Positions 1 through 5,100 of a stretch of DNA of 5,100 bases are shown here, in pieces (within the stretch, counting starts at the first letter, position 1; every line of letters starts with the position of its first letter). The stretch comes from an uncultured Gammaproteobacteria bacterium. Lineage in GTDB: Bacteria > Pseudomonadota > Gammaproteobacteria > Pseudomonadales > Azotimanducaceae_A. The notes below the pieces were generated by a model. The model worked only from the letters and a program-made list of their open reading frames with translations, was not told the DNA's origin and did no database searches. The DNA is taken from positions 1-5,100 of the forward strand of contig CAJWZG010000204.1 of the NCBI GenBank assembly GCA_913049565.1, read 5' to 3'. Made by a program: the position numbers and the translations under genes.

Positions 1-876
1 CCCTCCATACCGAAGATCTACGCCGAGTTCGGTAATCGGGCCTTGTTTGGCATTTTTCCCCACGCGAACGTGAATGGGCGCAAAGGGTTCTGCCTGTACA
101 AAGTCGACCAAGGCTTCGCGAATCAATTCCATCACGGCCAAAAATGTGACCACCACCCCAAGCCGGCCTTCTTCGGCTCGAAACAGCTCGTTAAATCCAA
201 TAAAGCCTTCGCTTCGACTAACCCGAGACAGGATATCTCCCATACGATCGCGCACCGACAACGCCTCGAATTTGACCTCGTGCTGGGTAAACAACTCTGC
301 GCGACGCAACACTTGGGACAACGACAGCAGCACCTCACGTAGGCCTACATCGGGCTCGCCGTGCTCGCGCACCAATTTGGGCTTGCTCGCGGCCGCGAGG
401 AAAATGTCGCGCTCCACACGCGGCAACTCACCCACGCCTTCCGCCGCCGTTTTAATCTGCTCGTACTCTTGCAGGCGCCGGATCAATTCAGAGCGCGGAT
501 CATCTTCTTCATCAAACTCTTCGGGCCGCGGTAGCAGCATGCGAGACTTAATCTCAGCCAGCATTGCCGCCATCAGCAAATACTCTGCCGCCAGCTCTAG
601 CTCCAGCGCCTGCATTAATTCGATATAGCTCATGTACTGAGCGGTTATCACCGACACCTTCACCTGCAGGATGTCTAAATTCTGCCGGCGTATCAGATAC
701 AGCAGCAAGTCGAGCGGTCCTTCAAAGGTCTCAAGAAAGACCTCCAAGGCCTCGGGCGGAATGTATAAATCCTTGGGGAGCTGCTGAACCTCTTCGCCGG
801 CCACCAACGCGATGGTTTCTTGATTGGCGGCCCTCGCAGCACTGAGCTTGCTTGGCATAGGTTGTGCGTTATCCAT
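1..876 (-). CDS. scpA: Segregation and condensation protein A (ScpA), C-terminus cut by window edge
   Basis: Kleisin subunit of the bacterial SMC-ScpA-ScpB condensin; it bridges the SMC heads and recruits ScpB to compact and segregate the nucleoid. The frame is open from an ATG at 876 to the left edge, giving 292 codons without a stop. A family hallmark lies at residues 48-62 (LETFEGPLDLLLYLI), followed by the N-terminal helical domain up to about residue 115. An acidic linker follows at 118-126 (PEEFDEEDD). Residues 240-270 resemble the C-terminal winged-helix segment (VVVTFLAVMELIRE and following). The roughly 35 residues before the core are a variable extension; Met7 is an alternative start. 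The ATG lies 33 bp past the trpS stop, with only a weak upstream AGGT as ribosome site, so translation may depend partly on trpS. Family members are usually about 250-300 residues, so the stop is probably just outside. Identity is secure; the start is less so. Confidence 0.93.
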   Translation of the reverse strand, partial: MDNAQPMPSKLSAARAANQETIALVAGEEVQQLPKDLYIPPEALEVFLETFEGPLDLLLYLIRRQNLDILQVKVSVITAQYMSYIELMQALELELAAEYLLMAAMLAEIKSRMLLPRPEEFDEEDDPRSELIRRLQEYEQIKTAAEGVGELPRVERDIFLAAASKPKLVREHGEPDVGLREVLLSLSQVLRRAELFTQHEVKFEALSVRDRMGDILSRVSRSEGFIGFNELFRAEEGRLGVVVTFLAVMELIREALVDFVQAEPFAPIHVRVGKNAKQGPITELGVDLRYGG

Positions 877-909
877 GAGCGCTATGCGACCTGTATAATT
901 CGATAAACA

Positions 910-2124
910 CTAGCGGCCCCCAATGCCAACGGCAGCTTTCACTTCTTCCATTGTTTCTCGCGCCACAGCACGTGCTTTTTCCGAGCCTTCAGAAATCACC
1001 GCATGAACCAAGTCTGGGTCTTCTTCGAACTGCACGGCCCGCTGCCGAATAATTTCCTGCTCTCGATTGATCGAATCGATCAGCGGCTTTTTGCAATCCA
1101 CGCAGCCAATGCCGGCAGTTTTACAGCCCTCGGTCGCCCACTGTAGAACATCTCCCTCGCTGTAAACCTCATGTAGCCCAAATACTGGGCACTGACTCGG
1201 GTTCCCGGGGTCATTGCGCCGCACTCTGGCCGGATCCGTTTGCATCGTGCGAATTTTTGCCTCTATCGAAGCGGCATCTTCGCGCAAACCAATAGTGTTG
1301 TTGTACGACTTCGACATCTTCTCACCGTCGAGTCCTGGCATTTTCGACTGCTCTGTCAGCATGGATTGCGGCTCAGGCAAAATGATACGACCGCTGCCTT
1401 CTAAGTAACCAAACAGTCGCTCGGTATCACCAATAGATAAATTTTGCTGCTCGGCGAGCAAGGCTCTGGCTCTTTCGAGTGCTTCCGCATCGCCACGCTC
1501 TTGGTATTCCCTGCGCAAGTCCGAGTACAAACGAGCAGCTTTTTTGCCCATCTTTTTTACCGCCGCTTCCGCAAGGTCTTCAAAGCCGGGTTCGCGTCCG
1601 TAAACGTGATTGAAGCGCCGCGCGATCTCACGGGTTAGCTCGACGTGCGCAACCTGATCCGCGCCAACGGGTACTCGACCGGCTCGATAAATTAAAATAT
1701 CTGCCGCCTGCAGCAGCGGGTAACCTAAGAATCCGTATGTCGCGAGATCTCGATCGTTGAGTTTTTGCTGCTGGTCTTTATAGGAGGGCACGCGTTCAAG
1801 CCAAGCTAGCGGGGCAATCATTGAAAGCATCAGATGCAGTTCTGCATGCTCAGGTACTTTGCTTTGCACGAATATGGTCGCCGCACCGGGATTCACCCCC
1901 GCCGCCAACCAGTCTACAACGGTCTCGAATGAGAACTGGTCAATGGTTTCAGAGTGTTCGTAATTGGTGGTCAAGGCATGGTAGTCGGCAACAAAGAAAA
2001 AGCATTCGTACTCGTGCTGCAGTTGCACCCAATTATTTAAAACCCCGTGTAAGTGTCCTAAGTGCAATCGGCCTGTTGGCCGCATTCCCGACACAATACG
2101 TTGGTTCGAATCGTTGCTACTCAA
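910..2124 (-). CDS. trpS: Tryptophanyl-tRNA synthetase, long form with Fe-S-type cysteine motif
   Basis: Class I aminoacyl-tRNA synthetase that charges tRNA-Trp with tryptophan in the cytoplasm. Seen in the 404-residue product: the HIGH-type motif HLGH at 21-24 (after GMRPTGRL), the VGADQVAHVELTREIARRFN signature at about 153-172, and KMSKS at 269-273. The protein is longer than the roughly 330-residue E. coli type because of a charged insert at about 181-250, as in other long proteobacterial TrpRS. In the C-terminal anticodon-binding part, Cys312, Cys334, Cys341 and Cys344 are spaced C-x21-C-x6-C-x2-C, close to the cluster-binding motif known from Thermotoga maritima TrpRS; cluster binding here is inference. 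The start is TTG at 2124: an in-frame stop lies four codons upstream, a good AAAGGA site is 7 bases away, and the first ATG (Met14) falls inside the ATP-site motif. It lies between yciO and scpA on the same strand. Confidence 0.97.
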   Translation of the reverse strand: MSSNDSNQRIVSGMRPTGRLHLGHLHGVLNNWVQLQHEYECFFFVADYHALTTNYEHSETIDQFSFETVVDWLAAGVNPGAATIFVQSKVPEHAELHLMLSMIAPLAWLERVPSYKDQQQKLNDRDLATYGFLGYPLLQAADILIYRAGRVPVGADQVAHVELTREIARRFNHVYGREPGFEDLAEAAVKKMGKKAARLYSDLRREYQERGDAEALERARALLAEQQNLSIGDTERLFGYLEGSGRIILPEPQSMLTEQSKMPGLDGEKMSKSYNNTIGLREDAASIEAKIRTMQTDPARVRRNDPGNPSQCPVFGLHEVYSEGDVLQWATEGCKTAGIGCVDCKKPLIDSINREQEIIRQRAVQFEEDPDLVHAVISEGSEKARAVARETMEEVKAAVGIGGR

Positions 2125-2131
2125 GCAAGAG

Positions 2132-2137
2132 TCCTTT
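2132..2137 (-). promoter_or_regulatory. Ribosome binding site of trpS (decides the TTG start)
   Basis: On the minus strand AAAGGA is followed by seven bases and then TTG at 2124-2122. The spacing is ideal, and no ATG or GTG exists between the upstream in-frame TGA (2137-2139) and this TTG. This supports TTG as the true initiation codon. Confidence 0.7.
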
Positions 2138-2153
2138 CAGCTTAGGGATCGAC

Positions 2154-2183
2154 AGTATAAAGATACATGCCCCCCGATGGCAG
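2154..2183 (-). promoter_or_regulatory. Possible sigma70-type promoter for trpS
   Basis: On the minus strand CTGCCA (2183-2178, four of six matches to TTGACA) is followed by 18 bases and TATACT (2159-2154, five of six matches to TATAAT). Transcription would start near 2147, about 20 bases before the TTG start. It would let trpS and scpA be expressed independently of yciO. Only sequence matching supports it, and such matches arise by chance. Confidence 0.35.
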
Positions 2184-2195
2184 GCATTTCGCCTG
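2181..2195 (-). other. Small hairpin in the yciO-trpS gap
   Basis: A perfect 5-bp inverted repeat CAGGC / GCCTG with a 5-base loop lies 6 bases downstream of the yciO stop. No T-run follows on the minus strand, so it does not qualify as an intrinsic terminator. It could be a weak pause or RNA-processing structure, or chance. It partly overlaps the candidate -35 box of trpS. Confidence 0.25.
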
Positions 2196-2201
2196 ACTGG
2201 C

Positions 2202-2819
2202 TCAGCGTAACGCTGCGGCTCCTTGGCGAGTAATCTCGGGTTCTTCCGCGGTGAAATCTACGATGGTCGATTCCTCTAAAACACAGGTTCCGCAACCTAG
2301 TATTAGATCAACTCGCCTATCCACCGCCGCCCGAATGTCTCCTGGCTCGCACAGTGCATCATCTTCAGCAACATCTGGCAGTCGCAGCGTTGTCGACAGC
2401 AGCGGTTCTCCCATGGCCTCAAGCAATCCCATCGCGACCGGATGCTCGGGCACTCTCAACCCAATGGTTTTCTTCTTGGGGTGCACTAGCCGCTTCGGCA
2501 CCTCTTTTGTCGCGGCCAGCACGAAGGTAAAAGACCCCGGCGTATTACGTTTTAAGATTCGGTAGGCAGCGTTACCTACCTTGGCATAGGTACCCAACTC
2601 GCTCAGATCTCGACAGATCAACGTAAATTGATGCTCTTTGGATAGTCGACGAAGCGCAACCAGCCGGTCCAACGCGCCTTTGTCACCTGTATGACAGGCC
2701 ACCGCGTAGCCCGTTTCATTGGGATACACCACCAAACCTCCCTGCTGCAGAGTTTTGACAGCCATATCCAGTAGGCGTTTTTGCGGATGGGTTGGGTGAA
2801 GATCAAAAAGCTGAGTCAT
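2202..2819 (-). CDS. yciO: YciO-type member of the YrdC/Sua5/TsaC superfamily
   Basis: A 205-residue single-domain protein. The superfamily includes TsaC/Sua5, which makes L-threonylcarbamoyl-adenylate for the t6A modification of ANN-decoding tRNAs. The sequence follows E. coli YciO throughout: an FDLHPTHPQKRLL-like start (5-17), GGLVVYPNETGYAV (27-40), FTLICRDLSELGTY (65-78), NTPGSFTFVL (92-101), KKTIGLRVPEHPVA (116-129) and GEPLLSTTLRLP (137-148). The K-x-R and S-x-N residues typical of TsaC/Sua5 are not kept: R57-R58-L59 and T144-L145-R146 stand in their places. This fits the YciO branch, whose cellular role is unsettled and which should not be assumed to supply t6A. The ATG is preceded by GGAG six bases away, which fixes the start. 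It is the first gene of the leftward group, 77 bp before trpS and divergent from yciB. Confidence 0.93.
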   Translation of the reverse strand: MTQLFDLHPTHPQKRLLDMAVKTLQQGGLVVYPNETGYAVACHTGDKGALDRLVALRRLSKEHQFTLICRDLSELGTYAKVGNAAYRILKRNTPGSFTFVLAATKEVPKRLVHPKKKTIGLRVPEHPVAMGLLEAMGEPLLSTTLRLPDVAEDDALCEPGDIRAAVDRRVDLILGCGTCVLEESTIVDFTAEEPEITRQGAAALR

Positions 2820-3071
2820 AAGTCGCTCCGAATATTCGATGATGTCTTTCTAGCTGCCTCTTTAGATCCCTCTTAGGGAGCATTCCAGCCACCCCTCTCA
2901 GATTGCTTCTCCGTGCGGCTCCAAAAGGTGCAAAACTCGATCTTGTCTTAGACATTGTCCAAACAGATCGGTAGCGTATCGTGACGCCTATTGGGTTGCT
3001 TCTCTATAGTTAACTGCTGCTCATCGTGCGAGACCCTAGACACTTTCGACAGATCCAATAATGGTGGCTGC
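2820..3071. other. Divergent intergenic region between yciO and yciB
   Basis: About 250 bp with no convincing gene on either strand. It must hold the start signals of both operons. I see the candidate yciB promoter described separately, a short hairpin TCCCT-CTT-AGGGA at 2867-2879 in what would be the yciO leader, and an imperfect inverted repeat TAGCGT / ACGCCTA at 2972-2990 overlapping the yciB -35 box. No good promoter match was found for yciO. An open frame from 2991 runs into yciB, but its first 27 codons do not resemble YciB. Confidence 0.6.
2981..3010 (+). promoter_or_regulatory. Candidate sigma70-type promoter of the yciB-pdxJ-ppi operon
   Basis: GTGACG (2981-2986, four of six matches to TTGACA) is followed by 18 bases and TATAGT (3005-3010, five of six matches to TATAAT). 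Transcription would begin near 3017, leaving a leader of about 55 bases before the yciB ATG. The position is sensible for the first gene of an operon; the call rests on pattern matching alone. Confidence 0.42.
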
Positions 3072-3650
3072 ATGCAACAATTTCTTGAATTTTTTTCCAT
3101 CATCGCGTTCGCCATTGTCTTTTTTGCCACAAAGGACATTTTTTTGGCGACGGCTGTGCTTTTGGTGGCCATTACGGCGCAAGTGGGCTTCATCAAAGTC
3201 ACCGGCCGGATCTTAAGCAAGGAACTCAAACTCATTTTTTGGGTCAGCCTTATAATGGGCGGCATCACGCTACTGCTGCGCGACGAGACTTTTATTCAAT
3301 GGAAAACCAGTGTGGTTAATTGGGCCTTCGCCCTCGGATTGTTCGGGGCACAGCTGTTTGCTCGCACATCACTACTGAAGAAAGTGCTGGGTGCTGCGTT
3401 GACCCTGCAAGACTCGGTTTGGCGCATTCTGACCTACGGATGGGCGGCTGCTTTCGCCACGACCGGCTTCGTCAATTTGTGGGTAATGTACAACTACACT
3501 ATGGAAGTTTGGGTCACCTTTAAGTTAATTGGGCCTTTAGCGCTGAATGTGCTCTATATCGTCATCATGGTGGCTTATCTGGCGCGCATCGGCGCTCTGA
3601 ATGAGGATAACGCTGTCCGGCAGGAAGATGCCAAAGAGTCACAACTATGA
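3072..3650 (+). CDS. yciB: Inner-membrane septation protein YciB (IspZ/IspA family)
   Basis: A 192-residue integral membrane protein. In enterobacteria YciB is linked to cell-envelope maintenance and septation; its biochemical activity is not established. The chain shows about six hydrophobic segments, roughly at 4-20, 22-43, 53-68, 82-97, 119-138 and 150-173. It also has the conserved patterns MQQFLEFF at the N-terminus, GGITLLLRDETFIQWK (63-78) and LLKKVLGAALTLQDSVW (101-117). The tail after 174 is polar and acidic. The ATG at 3072 is chosen because it gives the family's usual N-terminus (E. coli begins MKQFLDF) and length. The same frame opens 27 codons earlier at 2991, but that stretch is Cys-rich, non-hydrophobic and unlike the family. 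The ribosome site is a modest GGTGG four bases upstream. The stop overlaps the pdxJ start (ATGA). Confidence 0.93.
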   Translation: MQQFLEFFSIIAFAIVFFATKDIFLATAVLLVAITAQVGFIKVTGRILSKELKLIFWVSLIMGGITLLLRDETFIQWKTSVVNWAFALGLFGAQLFARTSLLKKVLGAALTLQDSVWRILTYGWAAAFATTGFVNLWVMYNYTMEVWVTFKLIGPLALNVLYIVIMVAYLARIGALNEDNAVRQEDAKESQL

Positions 3651-4417
3651 TCGCGTTGAGTGTGAATTTGAACAAGATGGCTTTGCTGCGTAACTCCCGC
3701 AAGGGTCAGCGGCCCAGTGTGATCGATGCGGCGCATCAGGCTATTGCCCAAGGGGCTAAAGGCATCACTGTGCACCCCCGGCCCGATCAGCGTCATATAC
3801 GACCCGACGATGTGTACCAATTGGCCGATTTGCTGAGCAGCCAATATCCCGACGTTGAATTCAACATTGAGGGCAACCCGTTTGCGGGTGCCGGTGACAA
3901 TGGCTACCCAGGATTCCGACATTTGGTTGAAGCTACCAAGCCCCGCCAGGTGACCTTGGTGCCGGATAGCGACGCGCAGCTAACCTCCGACCATGGCTGG
4001 GATCTGTCTAAAGAGCAGCCCGAGCTGTCGCAGGAAATTGCAACCTACCGAGGCATGGGCTGTCGGGTAAGCTTGTTTATGGATCCTGTTATCGAGCAAA
4101 TGCCCACCGCGAAAAATATCGGTGCGGATCGCATCGAGTTTTATACTGGGCCCTATGCCGAAACGTTTTGGTCCGATGGGGCCTACGCGGCCACGACTCA
4201 GACATGTTTCGCAAACTTTTGTAACGCGGCGCAAGCCGCCCTCAAAGCGGGCTTGGGTATCAATGCCGGGCACGATCTGGATCAAGAAAATCTGCCGCTG
4301 TTTGCCAAGCTACCCGGGCTGCAGGAAGTATCCATAGGTCATGCCATCATGTGTGAATCACTGCAAGACGGCTTTGAACTTACCATCCAGCGCTATGTGG
4401 AGATACTGCAACAATGA
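3647..4417 (+). CDS. pdxJ: Pyridoxine 5'-phosphate synthase, divergent NxNK-type PdxJ
   Basis: Last step of DXP-dependent vitamin B6 synthesis: condenses 3-amino-2-oxopropyl phosphate with 1-deoxyxylulose 5-phosphate to pyridoxine 5'-phosphate; cytoplasmic TIM barrel. In the 256 residues: ALLRNSR (12-18), ITVHPRPDQRHIR (40-52, with His43, Arg45 and His50), Glu75 in FNIEG, VTLVPD (102-107), Glu164 in DRIEFYTGPYA, NAGHDL (206-211, His209) and VSIGHAI (228-234, His232). These match the catalytic and phosphate-binding positions of E. coli PdxJ. The NIDHIA start of canonical PdxJ is NLNKMA here (7-12), and the whole chain reads like the Bacteroidetes type I remember. A short insert lies at 77-89. 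It starts inside the yciB stop (ATGA), with AAAGAG eight bases upstream, and ends with an ATGA overlap into ppi. Gammaproteobacteria usually keep pdxJ beside acpS or recO, so this may be a second or replaced copy. Activity is likely but not certain. Confidence 0.9.
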   Translation: MIALSVNLNKMALLRNSRKGQRPSVIDAAHQAIAQGAKGITVHPRPDQRHIRPDDVYQLADLLSSQYPDVEFNIEGNPFAGAGDNGYPGFRHLVEATKPRQVTLVPDSDAQLTSDHGWDLSKEQPELSQEIATYRGMGCRVSLFMDPVIEQMPTAKNIGADRIEFYTGPYAETFWSDGAYAATTQTCFANFCNAAQAALKAGLGINAGHDLDQENLPLFAKLPGLQEVSIGHAIMCESLQDGFELTIQRYVEILQQ

Positions 4418-5043
4418 CGAATACCCAACGCACCACACATGAGCTCTCACGGCTTACGGCAGGACGCTTTGCACTTTGGCTGATCGCCTTCCTTTTGATG
4501 GCAAATGCCGTGGCCGCCAACGAAAGGCCAAGCCAGCGCACTTTCACGGAAAACCCTCTCGTACTCATCGAGACTACCGAGGGCAATATTGAGATCGAAC
4601 TGTTGCCTAAATTTGCGCCAAAACACGTCAATAATTTCCTCGATTTAGTCGAACAGGAGTTCTACAACGGAATTATATTCCACCGGGTGATTCCGGGCTT
4701 TATGATTCAAGCCGGTGGCTATGAGGTTGGTGTGAAATATCGTGAGCACGACGAAATCACGGTTCCTAACGAGTCATTCAATAGCCTAAAGAACCGGCGC
4801 CACAGTGTGGCTGCGGCACGCACCGATGACCCTGACTCCGCAGATACCCAATTTTTCATAAACGTGGTGGACAACGCCTATCTAGATGCCAAACCCAATG
4901 AGCCTGGCTACAGCGTTTTCGGTCGCGTCATCGATGGCTTTGACACCGTCGAGCGCATCGAGCTTACAGACACCCACCTGCGCATGGGGATGGCCGGCGT
5001 ACCCGAGCAGCCCATTGTCATATTACGGGTAAGTCAACGCTAA
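4414..5043 (+). CDS. Exported cyclophilin-type peptidyl-prolyl cis-trans isomerase (PpiA-like)
   Basis: Catalyses cis-trans isomerisation of X-Pro bonds during protein folding. The 209-residue product starts with an 18-residue polar and basic n-region, a hydrophobic core at about 19-30 and an AVA-like site (32-34). This suggests a signal peptide with cleavage near Ala34/Ala35, placing the enzyme in the periplasm; an uncleaved membrane anchor is possible because the n-region is long. The cyclophilin domain spans about 48-207: FHRVIPGFMIQAGG (89-102, catalytic Arg91, with Phe96, Met97 and Gln99), ARTDDPDSADTQFFINV (135-151) and YSVFGRVIDG (166-175). Tyr156 occupies the position of CypA Trp121 and Tyr166 that of His126, as expected for bacterial enzymes that bind cyclosporin poorly. 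The C-terminal THLRMG...VPEQPIVIL resembles E. coli PpiA. The start overlaps the pdxJ stop (ATGA), with GGAG 11 bases upstream. ppiA is the closest symbol but paralogy is unresolved. Confidence 0.9.
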   Translation: MTNTQRTTHELSRLTAGRFALWLIAFLLMANAVAANERPSQRTFTENPLVLIETTEGNIEIELLPKFAPKHVNNFLDLVEQEFYNGIIFHRVIPGFMIQAGGYEVGVKYREHDEITVPNESFNSLKNRRHSVAAARTDDPDSADTQFFINVVDNAYLDAKPNEPGYSVFGRVIDGFDTVERIELTDTHLRMGMAGVPEQPIVILRVSQR

Positions 5044-5100
5044 TTGGCGCAATGGAAGCTCTTTGACGCAGAAGCTCGACAAGCATCGCCGGGCTTGTGA
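5044..5100. other. Downstream flank of the ppi gene, undetermined
   Basis: Only 57 bases are visible. They hold a 7-base direct repeat GAAGCTC at 5055-5061 and 5071-5077, and a 5-bp inverted repeat CAAGC / GCTTG at 5080-5097 with an 8-base loop. Any T-run that would make the latter a terminator would lie beyond the edge. A short minus-strand frame is open from the edge to a TAG at 5040-5042 and could be the tail of a convergent gene, but it is too short to judge. Confidence 0.3.

Noticed and set aside
74..628. 184-codon plus-strand open frame opposite scpA
   Set aside because: Its product is low-complexity Ser/Arg-rich and it lies entirely antisense to a clear ScpA frame, so it is a shadow.
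894..899. Perfect TATAAT on the plus strand in the trpS-scpA gap
   Set aside because: No acceptable -35 box lies 16-18 bases upstream, and it would transcribe antisense into trpS; AT-rich chance match.
2181..2195. Intrinsic terminator after yciO
   Set aside because: The stem is only 5 bp and no T-run follows on the minus strand; kept only as a small hairpin.
2867..2879. Hairpin TCCCT-CTT-AGGGA as a riboswitch or attenuator of yciO
   Set aside because: A single 5-bp stem with a 3-base loop has no matching alternative structure or conserved core; too little to call regulatory.
2991..3071. N-terminal extension of YciB by 27 codons
   Set aside because: The segment is Cys-rich and polar and unlike the family; the candidate promoter -10 box falls inside it, and the ATG at 3072 gives the usual YciB start.
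2948..3268. 106-codon minus-strand open frame covering the intergenic region and the start of yciB
   Set aside because: It is antisense to the YciB membrane segments, shows no recognisable family and has Met/Lys-rich composition typical of an antisense shadow.
3575..3922. 115-codon minus-strand open frame opposite the yciB-pdxJ junction
   Set aside because: Antisense to two well-supported genes, with no recognisable domain.

Overview
The window is an ordinary housekeeping stretch of a bacterial chromosome with moderate-to-high GC. Gene content and protein sequences point to a gammaproteobacterium, probably an environmental or marine one. The yciO / trpS / scpA linkage, the YciB and YciO sequences (close to the E. 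coli proteins as I remember them) and the PpiA-like cyclophilin all fit. The organism assignment is inference. I saw no mobile element, CRISPR array, tRNA or rRNA.

Layout. The left half reads leftward on the minus strand: yciO (TsaC/Sua5-superfamily protein), then trpS (tryptophanyl-tRNA synthetase, TTG start), then scpA (condensin kleisin subunit, whose C-terminal end runs off the left edge). They are closely spaced (77 and 33 bp) and probably form an operon that may continue into scpB outside the window. The right half reads rightward: yciB (inner-membrane septation protein), pdxJ (pyridoxine 5'-phosphate synthase) and an exported cyclophilin-type peptidyl-prolyl isomerase. These three are joined by two 4-bp ATGA stop/start overlaps, so they are almost certainly co-transcribed and translationally coupled. 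The two groups diverge from a roughly 250-bp intergenic region at 2820-3071, which holds a plausible sigma70-type promoter for the yciB side.

No wholly new system is visible. Two points deserve a second look. The TrpRS carries four cysteines spaced C-x21-C-x6-C-x2-C, nearly the spacing of the [4Fe-4S]-binding TrpRS of Thermotoga maritima. The PdxJ belongs to a divergent 'NxNK' type that I know from Bacteroidetes; it replaces the canonical NIDH active-site motif and sits in an operon that is not the usual gammaproteobacterial pdxJ setting. The genes of each operon do not share one obvious pathway; the linkage looks like housekeeping genes sharing transcripts (translation and chromosome condensation on the left; envelope, vitamin B6 and protein folding on the right).
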